Below, one piece after another: positions 34,781 through 46,649 of a DNA stretch of 64,000 bases. Position 1 is the first letter of the stretch. Each line of letters opens with the position of its first letter. The stretch comes from Symsagittifera roscoffensis. Lineage: Eukaryota > Xenacoelomorpha > Acoela > Convolutidae. The position numbers and the translations under genes are program-made. The stretch is from positions 38,095,858 through 38,159,857 of the forward strand of contig NC_087071.1 in assembly GCF_963678635.1 (NCBI RefSeq). Reading direction: 5' to 3'. Under the pieces are notes generated by a model. It ran no database searches and was not told where the DNA came from. It saw nothing but the letters and a program-made list of their open reading frames with translations.

Positions 34781-35757
34781 AGAGCCGAAATTTCAATCGG
34801 CGGAAGGCGGAAGCTGCTTCTGATTCAAGTTACACACACTTCAAGCAGCAGTTTTCACTGCGGGACGATATTTGTCCAATATGAAGCTGCCAAAAACCTA
34901 CTACGCTTAGAAGATTTCAAGGAGATTATAAACAGATCAATTATGAATGAAGTTAGAAGGAAATCAAATTTGAACGAAGATCGCTCATCCAGTTTTACTT
35001 TGGTTCCATAAAGAAGTCGATATAACGTTTAGGATGTCATAGACACATTTCGTCAAAAACTGCAGACTCATTTTGTATACAGTTGCATAAGTTTTCTGTG
35101 GATTTTCAAGTATACTTGTCTTGTTTTTTTTTCCTAATTCTGTCCACAGCGTCCAAAAATGTCAGCTTGAATGCATGAGAAGAGTCTGATATGCATGTTC
35201 CCAAGAGCGGATTTTTTTATGTACCCAGGACTTAACTTTTTGATCAATCTAACTGAAATTTATTTTGCTCGCCGTCAATCAATTTCAAAATTTTGATGGG
35301 AAGTCGTAATTAGTTTTAAAAAAAAGAAGTAATTCAAAGCTTGAACTTAATTGCAATCGCACACTATAATTTCGCAGACGGTGATTCCATCATCACAAAG
35401 TTTCAATCAAAATTCACGGATGATAATCGTGATTTTTCAACTGCATTATATATGTCGTAGCAAGGTCGTAGCAGTTTCAGAAAGTACATAAAAAACAAGT
35501 TCAGGTTGACTAAAGTTAATCGTTTAATCGACCTGAATCAATCAAATATTATGTAGATAACCTAGCCTAAATTTCTGTGTTTTCTGCTCAGATACTAATT
35601 AGACTAATCTTAACACCATTTCTGTAAAGCATGACCTTAAATCAGTTTAATTGCTCAACTGAAAGGAGACAAAAGTATTTTATACACGCTTTGAGCTACA
35701 CAAAAGTTGTAGCAAAAAAGAGCAAATTAAACACAGATTAAACTGTTTGCGGTGTCA

Positions 35758-35828
35758 GCTCGTGGCTTAGTGCTGAAAACTAATATCTAGCTATCGTAAT
35801 ATTGAGGGTGCGAACCTCGCCATGAGAT
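35758..35828 (+). repeat. tRNA-like sequence, pseudo-tRNA or SINE head
   Basis: Seventy-one nucleotides with an A-box-like tggcttagtg, a T-arm-like gagg-gtgcgaa-cctc, and acceptor-like ends gctcgtg/catgaga pairing at six of seven positions including a wobble. The anticodon stem would close a loop of about 12 nt, too large for a normal tRNA, so a working tRNA gene is unlikely. Confidence 0.4.
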
Positions 35829-35899
35829 TTTTTTTGCTAAAAACAGCCTAGCCTGTATTTAAGAAAAGTGAAAACAAATCAATTATAATGGTTTTTTGT

Positions 35900-36350
35900 G
35901 GTTAAATCCATTTTTTCTCACCAAAAAAATGTATAATAATTAATTTGGAATCCATTGTAATGGAATTTATAAGAAGTAGGAAATCACACAAAAATGGATT
36001 TTTTTCCACTTTAATTTTGTTTCGCGCGTCGTGCAAATTTTTGCAAGAACTTCTGCATTTATCAAGTTAGTTATGCGGAAACTTTGCTAAGCGAGTGTAC
36101 GGCCTAGTCCATTTCTAAACCTAAAATCAAATTGCAAAAAGATTCCGTTGAGCTCTCCCCCCTCCTAACGTTTGCCTTTTGCTCCTTTTCCCCCAGCTTA
36201 ACCCCCACCCTCCTCACCTGAACACTCCCGTTTCAAATGCATCCCCCGATTTGTTTTCACGTTTGTGGACACTGACAAGGAAATTCAATCATAATCGATT
36301 TTTATTCTTGGAACTCCAATGCAGGAGGTCTAATCAAAAATTGGATTGAA
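35900..36350. repeat. Dispersed repeat with C/G-tract core, copy 2
   Basis: Partner of 18,790-19,480. It has ttccactttaattttgtttc followed by gcgcgtcgtgcaaa, C-rich tracts, tttgtggacactgac and tttttattcttggaactcca. In this copy the core is C-rich on plus. Confidence 0.65.
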
Positions 36351-39300
36351 AATAAGGCCCTTTGGAGTTAAGTGAATAAAAATTCAGTCTTACTTACACG
36401 GATCAAAAATAATTTCTTACCAAAAACTTAGGTATAGAATTAAATTTTTGTCGCTAGAAATGAACAGTTTATTGGTACGGTAATGACGTACAGCTGCCTG
36501 CCAGTTGAAAATATCTCAATTGAAATTACAAATAATGTATCCCACTAGAAATTTATAGATAAGTGCAAAATTTATAGATAATAAAATATATTAGGTTCAA
36601 TTAAATAAATTCAATAATTATTCCGTCTTCAATTTCCAAAAATGAAATTTTCAAATCTAGTGCGCTAACTTTCAAAAAATTACACATGTTTTAAAACACC
36701 ACCAGTAGGTGAAAGGCTTGTCAGTCATCTTCTCCTCTCAGGTCTCATAAACAAACTAGAAGTATGTGAGAAACTCATTTTCAGCTGAAATTAAAAAAAA
36801 ATTTCTACAAAAGCAGTTTTAAATGATTTTTTTTCTAATGCATGGAATGGGTAAAAATAATCTTTTGTTGGCCTCATTGTCAGGTGCAGTAAATTTGATA
36901 CCAAATCAACTTCAATTTTTGAAGGCTGATTGGGTATCTTCTACCACAAAAAAAGAGAAAATTTTACGTTTTTCCTATAAATTTCTGAAAAATCATTTGC
37001 TCTTATCAACAATTGATTACCTTTTTTGTTTTCATTTTTTGACGTCAACTGGTCTCAATGAAAATTTCGGTTGCGGAATTGAAAAAATAAATATATTTAT
37101 GACTCTACCGTGATCAATTCATATGCAAAAAATTTGACTAAATTGCTACACGTTGGATCACGAGTAGAATGATGTTTATTTTTTGGAAAAAGTAATAATA
37201 ATTGATATAATTTCCAGATATAGTTTTAAAAATCGTCAGCAAGACACTAACTTAGTATATTATGGAGTGTTTAGCGCCTTGTGAAGTTTTTATGGAAAAA
37301 ACTCTTCTCTATTCAATAATTAAAAAGTTTTACTCAAAACTCTGGACAGTAGGACTTGTCTAAAAAACTACAAAAAAGCAAAAATTCCGACAGTTATTTC
37401 CTCAGTCAAAATACTGAAAAAGGCAGACTTTTTCAAAAGTTTGTAAATTCAAAAGGTTTAGTCATTACATTTCTCAAAATACATTTCTTGCATAAACTTA
37501 AAACAAATGCTAATGTTTGTAATCTAATCAAAGGAATTACTTCTATTATTTAACTTAATAACAAATGCTTAATCAAAGAGGTTTTCTTATTTGTTTCTTT
37601 CAACAAATTTGTTTTCTGATTTTTCAAAATCATAAGTTATATTTATTTGGATAGTTTTTTTCAGACAAGTTCAGTTTTTGATCATTTTCGACGGCATTTT
37701 TCTGTATCATCTGAACAGTTTGTTTTTATCTGATATATACAAAAAAGAACCAAACTAAATATTAATAAACCGTTTTCACCAATCGCTTGAGTAAAAAAAC
37801 CCTTCCCATTTTAGCTCATGAGAGAGGTTATTTTGGACAATGTACTGGTTGATTGCATTTTGGAGTTCAATTTTTAAGGGGAGTGTAGTTTTTCAACGAA
37901 AGTTTGTTTGTTAGATTGAAAATAACTGACTGAAAAATTGACAAAAACACAGACACAAATTTAGCTCATTGTGGTGTGCCACTGCTTTTTTGTTTCATTA
38001 AGTATTGTTTTTTTCGATGTTTGCGTCTATGTCGAGTGGCCATTAATAGTATGTGGTTAATTTTATTGATGATAAAATCTCAAACAAAACTGTTTTGCTG
38101 TCGCGTGATAGTGAAAACCATTTCCGTTGGTTGGAAACATACATTTTTTTGAAAATCAATTTTGCAATATTGAATCAGTTTTGGAAGAGAACATTGCTTA
38201 TTAGAATAGAAAACTGAAAGTTAATTAAAAATAGCAAAAGAAATGGTATCAGCATGATTCCTTTTTCTTTTGACTACGTTTCAAGTGTTATCGAATCATT
38301 TTTGGCGAAACAAGTTTGATGATTATCATGTTCAAGATTTGTTGTTTTTGTATTTTGATTTTCAAATTTCGAACATTCCAACAGGCAACATATAAAAAGA
38401 ACGTACAGGCAACTGGTTTTCCTCGTATTGTTTTTAAAAAATTTAACCTTCGGTTATTTTGTCGCACATTTACATTTGCACTGACGCTTTCACCTAATCT
38501 TTTTTCGGAAGACTGAACGTTGGACCTTTAAAAAAAAGCTTCCAGGAGAAATATATTAGAGACATAATTTGTTTTCTAGGTTGCCCGGGCTTATTTCTAT
38601 ACACCAAAACTGCTGGTCAACCCAATATATCGGCAAAAAAGTGAAACCGGTTGCTGTGCACGGAGCACAGATTACTCCAACCACATTTGTATAAAATAAA
38701 AAAAATACAATTTAATATATTCAAATTAGTGCCCTCTAAAAAATCTTTGATTGAGTTATAATCATCTAGAGATACTTTTTATAAAATGAATGACAAATAA
38801 AAACCTTCGAAAAAATCTAAAATTTTTAAAAATTTTTTAATGTTTGTTTAAGTTTTAATTTCAAAAAAGTATTTCCAGAAGACGGTAAATGGAGCTTTCA
38901 ATACTAATTTGTTAGTCAATATAACCGGTTCTCATATCTAGCCAACGTTACTGTATTGCTTGACTCGCTTAAAATTAGACAAAACTCAAAATTTCCAATC
39001 CGTTTTTCTCAAAACTTGTATGATTTTTAAATTTATTTAATTATTTAAAGTGGTTTAAGCCACAAGGCGTCGAATTACACTCCTGAATACAAGCCCCTCC
39101 CAGCTTTTAATGATAGGAAAAAAGTTTGTACTACAATTGCGCAGATGGTATCTGTCAAAATAATCAAACTTTAAAGTTGTGAAACGAGTACTTTTTAAGT
39201 GCCTGCTACAAAAATTCCGTGGCTGCAAAAAGTTTCGAACTCTAAAATTTGAATAAAATAATGTTTTGCCCTAAGTTTAAAATTACGTCTGTTCTTGGAA

Positions 39301-40355
39301 ACAAGTTATACAAAGAAAGCAAAAATTGCGCAGTTTGGTTTATGACGAAATCAAGATTTTTACCCAAAAGAATTAAAAATGACTATGAATGTTTTGTGTG
39401 AATCCAGTATTCTTATTATCTTTTTGATGTTCAGATACACTTTGAATTGTCGCCAAAACAACCACTACTTTCAAGCAATGTTTAACAGTGAAAACTTTCA
39501 GCCATATACAGAAAGCTTACGATTCTGTCCCAATTTTTATACCTAGATTGTAAATGACACAAATCTCCAACGCAGTTTAGCTTTAAGATACTTTCCAGTT
39601 CATTATTGGTTTTTCTTTGTGATAAATCTCTCAGGATTATGTTCTCGGACAAGATCAACTGGAAACACAAAAAAAAATTGCCTAATAATTTTTCAAAATG
39701 ATAGCTGATTTGTGAGAAGTGCCTTTAAAATAGTCCAAAAACAACCAAAGTTAGAAATTTTTAAGACCCCAGAGTTTAACTTAAGAATTCGCTGTTAAAC
39801 CACTTTTTCGTGAAAATGTTTCTCAAGGTTGCAAAGACTGGTATAAAAAACTCCAACTACAAAAAATGTGAGTTTCATTGCAAGCCGGATCGTTTTTCTG
39901 AGCAACCTTGCTTTCAAAAAATTTCACGCACAGATCTTTAAAAATCTAAATAATGAAAGTTTTCCTGCAAAAATTATTCAGGTGTCAAGGCTCAAATTAA
40001 ATTAAATCAAACCAAATCCAGACTGGTTGATTGGAAGATCCAAATGTGTATTCTTCAACTCCTTGATTTGATTTAGTTAATCACATTTTGATAGTGGAAG
40101 ATATTTTTTGATTTGATTTTAGTTTGGTTAGTAATTTTTTTATCAAACTTGCACTAACGCAGTAACTTAAAAAAGGCATTTTTATTATATATAGCTGGAT
40201 CGCTCATCGAGAAAAATTGTAATTAGACTCAAAAAAAAACATTGTACCTTTGGCAACTGAATTGAAAGAAAATTTCAATCAAAAAAATATTTTTAGAACA
40301 ATTAGTTGGTGTTCTTTTCTTAGCAGAAATTTTGTTATTTTCTCATTTTGCTAGG
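36351..40355. other. Noncoding intronic DNA
   Basis: No gene recognised. Frames at 36,823-37,113 and 38,316-38,516 (plus) are AT-driven and lack motifs. Confidence 0.5.
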
Positions 40356-40360
40356 CTAAC

Positions 40361-40937
40361 CTTTGTGATCATAAGCGGCTTGGCAATCAACTGTCGCGGA
40401 GAGGCAGTGTAATCCTGGTACTTTCTTTTGAATGCAATAATCAGCCCACACTCCACTAAAACATGAGTCAGTACAGATGGTCGGGGGCTCCATCCCAGTC
40501 GGCATCCAGTCGAAGATCTCTTCTATGCTAATTGTACCATCTGCTAGGCACCAATTTCCAGTCGGTAACTCTCCGTGACCAGTATAATACAACATTGGTT
40601 TGAAACTGTTCTCCTTGCAAAAGTTGAAAAATTTCAGAACATGACTCTTTGCTTCGTCTTTTTTAATTTCGAAATTCAGTACTCTGTTGTGAAGGTGATG
40701 ACCTACAGCTCTTTCCATGTTGACAAAATCCACACTTTGACCTTTCAGATAGATGTCTCTTTGGTCTCCTCTAGCCTCTCGTTCACCATTTTCAGAGAGC
40801 TGATATCTGTTTGGAGGATCGCTCGCCCCTGAGAGCAGAAGCCACTTTCTTTCTTTGTCAGTAGGATCCCACCTGTCAATTTCAGATATTTTGCCCGCAT
40901 TCTGCTTGATAGCAGAACCAGCAAAATCTAGAGGCAT
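40361..40937 (-). CDS. Caspase-like (clan CD) peptidase domain, 5' coding exon of the DUF7477 gene
   Basis: Reading from ATG at 40,937-40,935, 192 codons encode a caspase-fold domain. KWLLLSGASDPPNRYQLSEN is the first strand region. MLYYTGHGE has the expected catalytic His at residue 121. ICTDSCFSGVW has the catalytic Cys at residue 159. GLHCLSATVDCQAAYDHK follows, as in caspases and metacaspases where the dyad lies at strand ends. Substrate is unknown. The frame stops three bases later at TAG, but AAAG/GTTAGC at that point is a fair splice donor, leaving one base. The DUF7477 exon at 17,699 accepts one base and starts with the GGELTHYMTG segment the fold needs next. No ATG occurs upstream in frame before a stop, so this Met is the likely start unless an upstream exon exists. 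No prodomain is visible. Confidence 0.8.
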
Positions 40938-40939
40938 AG

Positions 40940-42235
40940 TTAGCAAAGACTCTTTGCTTTTGTTTGTTTTCTTCGAATTACAAATATTTGCCAGATAAAA
41001 TTAAAAAAAAAACTGAAAGTGAGTAAGCTGGAGACAACCGTTTTTTTCTAGCTTAATAGAAGTAAAATGTAGCAAACCAAATATTTAAAAAAGTTCTCAA
41101 AGAAGTGGGAAATCACTAATTAAATTTGTAGCAATTGACTTTTTCAAATCATAATACGTTCATACTATATATGAAAACAATTACCGGAACGATTTTTATC
41201 AAATGATTTTTTCACGTTTAATTCGACTGTCCAACAGTATCTGTAATGCAGTTTAGTTTGATAAAATATAATTGCGAATTTTTCAGCCTGAATTAATGTG
41301 ATTGAAAATATAACACGAGGATTTGGTTAGAAGTTCTATTGATTTGTTTCGTTTTTGAACGATTGTACAGCAAAACTAGCCTGTAATTTTTGCATTATTG
41401 TTCTGGTAGATCGTTTCTCATGCTTAAAAAATTTGAATTTCTTTTTGTTTTTATCTTTTTTGCTAGTTTTCTGAATGCTAGTTTTCTGAATGCTTTTCTG
41501 AAAGTTTTATTTATGTTTTTTGTGCGTTTTATTTTTGTCACGAGGTTTTTTGAGCAGCTTATAAATAAATTCTCTAGATTCAAACTTAACTTGCTTACTT
41601 TGACTTTTTCAAAGCAAAAAAAACAGTCAAACCAAAAAAGTATACAAAGTATGCATCAGTTTTGTTGTTATAAAATTTTTCTCGTCTACTGCAGTTTTAT
41701 TTAATGTAAGCAGAACATTATTCAACTTTTATATTCCGACCACTAAAAATGGAGAGAAACTTCGTTTTCGGGTGTTCTTCAATTTTTGTGTTTTTCGTTT
41801 TCCGCACAAAATCAGACCACAATCAATGATCGGACTGGGTTGATTGATATATCATCTTACAGCCTTTTCAGTAGTGATTCAAATCATTTAGTCGTGATTT
41901 TGGGCTAATAAAACTAATTTTTGGAGTTTTTCAGCATCATTTTGAAATCCAAAAATATCAAAAAGCTCAAAAATTTTCTGCAAAAATATTGAAAAACTAA
42001 ATTTTCGTATTATTTTTTTAAAAATTTTCTAGTCATTTTTCAACAACTAGCCTAACAATATTTTTAGGATAATCGTCTTTTTATTGCTGTTAACAATTGC
42101 TGTTAATAAAAACAAAGAAATAAAAGGATAAATAAACAACCTTACCAATAACGTTAAACCAGTTACCCAGTCGAATATTGATTATTTTGGTCTGTTATAC
42201 CTCAAGCAAATTGGCCGGCTAGCTATTTTCTCTGT
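40940..42235. other. Upstream region of the caspase-like gene; AT-rich
   Basis: The presumed 5' flank or intron of the caspase-like gene. No promoter element can be defended. A 15-bp tandem pair (gctagttttctgaat) lies at about 41,461-41,492. Confidence 0.45.
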
Positions 42236-42238
<3 letters not shown>

Positions 42239-42285
<47 letters not shown>

Positions 42286-42314
42286 ATGTATGTATGTGTG
42301 AGTGTGTTTGTGTC
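42239..42314. repeat. TG/TATG microsatellite
   Basis: About 15 TG units grading into tatg repeats. Confidence 0.95.
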
Positions 42315-42870
42315 TATGTAACGATCATAACTCAAACTTGGTAAAAAATCAAAAGAAATCCCCTTTACTGAAAAAGGCTATAATCTCTCAGAGTATTAAT
42401 GACCGGTCTCTGTTTTCGTCCAGCTATTAAGCTTGTCCCATACCCAGCTCTGTTCTACTTGCCAAGCCTCTCCTCTGTCTTCAAAGGAAATGCGTTTGTA
42501 CGAGTGTAAAGGTAAATATAACCAATTGCCGCAATTCAACAAGCTTGGAAAGAAAACACCGTTCACAAATAGATCTTTTACTGCATACCACTGCATAATT
42601 GGTATACACTGAACAACATGATAGCTTCGGTTTTTAGGGCTTTTCTGGTCCCTTGATGTCACTTGATGGTTGGTTTTTAAGGCCGAACATAAATTTTACA
42701 TCAACAAGTTGATATGTATAATTTAATAAAGTTATTAAACAGAATAAATATATAGGCACCAGGAATAAATATCGGGAAGGATAACACTCTCCCGGGAGCT
42801 CCCAATAGCTTTCAAGTTTTAAAACAGTTTGTTGGGTTTATTGTTCTACTGTAGAGTTACACTCCCATTC

Positions 42871-42873
<3 letters not shown>

Positions 42874-42906
<33 letters not shown>
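42874..42906. repeat. CT microsatellite, possible polypurine tract on minus
   Basis: An uninterrupted CT run of about 16 units bordering the left direct repeat of the LTR relic. Confidence 0.9.
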
Positions 42907-42912
<6 letters not shown>

Positions 42913-43250
42913 TTTGCTTTTGATCCTTTTCGCTAGATTTTGTCCTTGTTTACTTAGTCTTCTTTTTGCTTTTTCTCTGATCGGTTCTCTTGGCTGAGCC
43001 GTTCTTCCTGTTTTTTTCTATTTCCTGTTATCGGCTTCGTCTCACGTGATTACTGCTACCATTCTTCGTGTCCTGCTACCTTAGAAGCGTCACTGGATAT
43101 TTTCTCTTGTTTTTTTTTTGCTTCGTTTCCCGGCTTTTTATGGCTCATGGCACCAGATGCGTTGCTCGATAAATCGATTATTTTTTTCTGTAGATTTTTT
43201 TTATTTTTCTTTCTTTGGCACAAGTTGTAGACACAACTGAGTCTGTTGTT

Positions 43251-44430
43251 TTTATTTTTCCTCCAGCTGGTCAGCCATCGAGCCCTTAAGTTCTATCGCA
43301 CAAGGTGACGTTTTTGATGGTGTGGGCTCAGGTACCTCCCGCTTTTTCTTGTTATCTACAGCCATAATTGGTATAACGTTACCTAATTTAGTCCCGAGGT
43401 TGGTTGACCGATTGCGTGTCGATAGTATTGTGGGTGGCAGCGTTTTTCCGTGTCCTGTTTTTTGGATAGTTGTTCCTTTTTGGATGACAGAATTGATACA
43501 TCTGATTCCGAGAACGACGATGGTGCTATACTGAAGATGATGTCCCTCGGTTGTGCTACTCCGCCTGTTCGCTTGTCATGTTGTTTTGTTTTGGAAGCTA
43601 CCTTGTTGGTTACTTCATTCGTTTGTTTGTCCGAGGTCCTTCCGATGTCTCTTAGCTGCTTGAGCTTTTTGTTATCATGTGATTGTTTTTTCGCTGGTTT
43701 CTGTTCATGAATTGGCTCTCTTATTGCTTTTCGAAAATGGGATTTCAGGTTGTCTGTGGATTTTTTATATCTAAAAAGCGTTAGCTTTTAATGTGTCAGG
43801 CAGATTTGTACCCTACGAAGTCCGATGTTCTTGTGAGGCGACTGTTCTCGTAGAATTTTGGGTTTGAAACGAAAGCAAAACCACTGCACTGTTTCTAAGT
43901 AATCTGGTTGTTTTCCGAAAGTTTTTACCAAGCGGTGATTGGTGTGTACATTAGGATTTTTCCGTCCTGTGTTTTTTACTTTTGATGAAATGTTGTGAGA
44001 TCCTAGACTTTTTGTCCTATTCTCACCGTTATCATAGCGTTATCAGAGTTTTTTGGTTTGTTTTGGTCGTTTTATGCTTTAGTTCTATGGAGGATCTAAA
44101 TTTCTTAATAGTTGAACTTTTTTCTTCGGTTGTTTCGTTGTACAAGTTAATACTTCAGGAATCTTTCCCCTGGGTTTCCTGCGCCTGATGGTAACCTCGT
44201 CGTCCGACCAGCACAAATGGTCGTGCATCTTTTCGAGTTTTAGTGACCGACTTTCTAAGTTCAGCTTGTCTGAAAGCGTTTTCAGTTTTACATTGTCCCA
44301 ACTTAGGTTTTTTTGGTTACTTGTTGTAGCTAGGTTCGACGTGTCGTGTCTGGACGCCTGCCCATTTGCAAAAGCGACTGGAGAGATATATTTCCGCGTG
44401 TGGTGATATCTGTAGGATTATTATGAATTC
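43251..44430 (-). pseudogene. Gag-like, Lys/Ser/Thr-rich reading frames of the LTR relic
   Basis: Minus frames without long ATG-led ORFs but with coding-like composition. One, over 44,430-44,090, includes KLNLESRSLKLEKMHDHL and SDDEVTIRRRKPRGK. One, over about 43,710-43,450, includes KKLKQLRDIGRTSDKQTNEV. A third, over 43,450-43,253, includes VIPIMAVDNKKKREVPEPT and ends ADQLEEK then TAA. The plus-strand frames here are hydrophobic mirror images. No zinc knuckle or protease motif was found, so the gag label is a guess from position and composition. Confidence 0.35.
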
Positions 44431-44989
44431 TGCCAGATCTGACGCTATTTTATATGATATGTTTCTGGGGTCAACTTTCATTACCAGTAGCCTAATTTTT
44501 AATTTTTGGATTAGGCCTTATACCAAATATATTGCCCTATGGTCGTCTATCGGTTTCATATGTTTGCTTCCTGCGTATGTTTGTATCCTGTGGACTGCAC
44601 CATGATGTACAACGAAAAGCGTTTGTAGGAGTGTTGAGGTAAATAAAACTAACTGGTGCTAGTCGCGAAGCTTAGTAAGGAAAAACCGTTTCACGAATAC
44701 TTCTATCACTGCATAACACTGCATAATTGGTCAACACTGAACAACGTGATAGCTTTGGTTATTCAGGGCTTCTCTGGTGCCGTGAGGTCACATGAAGATT
44801 GGCCTTTAAGGCCGAACATAAATTTCAAATCAAAAAAGCAGGATGTACAAAAACAAGTTTAAAAAATAGGTTAATTATACAAGTACCAAGGATATATATC
44901 CGGATGGCAAACATCCTCCATGTCGAAAGTCAGCAGAGTTGCCGCTCACAGCATTCAACTGCCAGAGCATTGTCAATTCTCGCATTATC

Positions 44990-46640
44990 ATGAAAGTTAT
45001 AAACAACCAAGGCCAGTTCTGACCACGTTTGACTTATTCATGGAGCCAGCGTTTTAATGACGCTCGGTCAATAGATTTTATCTTATAAAATAAGCGATAG
45101 TCAGGTACAATTAAAAACTAATGAGCGCAAACTTTGAATGGACAGACAAAATAGGTTCTGGAAGTTATTTGTAGACACATTTAATAGCAAGAAACCTTTT
45201 AGCAGACAAGGAAACCCAAAAACAATTTGCTAAAACTATACAGGGAAGCCATTCGCTTGTCGCTGCAACCTCTAATTGCTGGCCTTATCTATTTGGCTGT
45301 TCGTTTTCTGTCGTCAAACCCCCTCTCCCCCCCCCCCCACCCCAACAGCAACCTCGTTGGTTGCTTGTTCTAACACGTATGATATAGAAAAACCCTGACG
45401 ATCGGCTCTTTTAAAATCCTCGAAGACTGAGTGCAATTTTTATTTCCGTATTCCGGAGTTATTTTTTGTTATCATTGCTTCACACTCTTTTCAAGAGACT
45501 TTGCCATTTAAAATGTGTTAACTTGGGTAGGTAGTATGATAAAAACAGAGTAGGTTTTTGAAAAATTCTTGATTAAGCTAAAGGGTAAAAAGTCTCTGCA
45601 GATAATTTTAATATAACTTCATGTGGAGATAATGTTGCAACTTGAATGTAAAAGTTGAACAAAGTTTGCATTGTGACTGAGCGTTGTGGGAGGCTTGTAA
45701 CTACAATGAAAGCGTGCGTGAAATGTGGGCGAAATAAACGCAAACCAATGAACAGCAGTGGCGCTGGTAGAAGCAAAAGAAGTCGATTACTTTCAAAATT
45801 TAGATGATCCCCTGATTTTTTTAATCTAGAAAACACTCTGTTTGTCAATGATGAGCATCCAAAACAGGGACGCTCTAAAGACGTTCTTTTGCAGTAGTAA
45901 ACTTTCATTGAGAGATTTATATTTGACTTTAAGTTGGGGCTCAAGTATCTAAAAGCTATTGTTGAAAGATGCGTGTGCCATAGCATGGACAGCGAATTGT
46001 GTTATACCCTAATCAAAACATTGCACTACAAACCACTGAAAGTACCAAATATATAACTGGTTTTTGTTTTAGAAAAACAATAGCAGAATATGTTTGGATA
46101 TTTGTTCTTGTGGACTACTTTTTTTGGTGGTAACACTCAATTTGAAGATCAAATCCAGAGGTCTCTAGAAGGATTTAAAATCAATACCATCAGGAGACGA
46201 ATTTTTTCTGTTTTTGAGTGTTCACATTTTTAAACAAAAATAGTTTCGGAACTTGAATAATTTGAGTGAGACGGATCATTAGACCGAAATTACCAATTGT
46301 TTGGTTGCACTCGCACAAACTTCGAAACGAACGTTTCATTGGAAGGCTACCCTATAACGTCTCGGCTTGACGTTTTCGAATCTCTAAAAATGTTTTAAAG
46401 TATAACAAACCAAGCCGCCGATTGAGGTTAACTAAATCGAGAAAACCTTTTTATCTCGAAAAATATGGCGATTTCAGTCAACCTCGGTTTAAAAACGAAC
46501 ATGGGCCAAATAGGCCTTATAAACTTTCAATGCTTTTTCTTTTAAATATCTATTATCCCAATCAGGCTGGTTCCAATTATGCGGTAACTCACTTTAATCA
46601 AAATAAGTGATAACAATGAAAGTCACGGATTTTTAAAATC
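44990..46640. other. No gene seen
   Basis: Contains a C-run near 45,325-45,340 and a 137-codon minus frame (45,573-45,986) without motifs. The right part probably includes the 3' LTR of the copia relic. Confidence 0.5.
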
Positions 46641-46649
46641 AGGAATCAA

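Larger units (their letters stand above)
42480..44960 (-). mobile_element. LTR-flanked, gag-only retroelement relic
   Basis: Diverged direct repeats at about 42,480-42,800 and 44,600-44,945 share catttatgttcggcctta-type sequence, gttgttcagtgt-accaattatgcagtg and caaacgc-tttc in the same order. On minus, a GA-rich purine tract (42,874-42,906 and flank) precedes the left repeat, as a polypurine tract precedes a 3' LTR. TGGTGCAGTCCACAGG follows the right repeat where a primer site would be. The interior has gag-like but no pol sequence. Borders are approximate. Confidence 0.5.

Noticed and set aside
35758-35828. Functional tRNA gene
   Set aside because: The anticodon loop would be about 12 nt and the first acceptor pair fails.
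43322-44605. Hydrophobic plus-strand ORFs that resemble membrane proteins
   Set aside because: They mirror Lys/Ser-rich minus-strand frames of the LTR relic; the hydrophobicity is a strand artefact.
45573-45986. 137-codon minus ORF
   Set aside because: No motif, AT-driven hydrophobic composition and no splice or start support.
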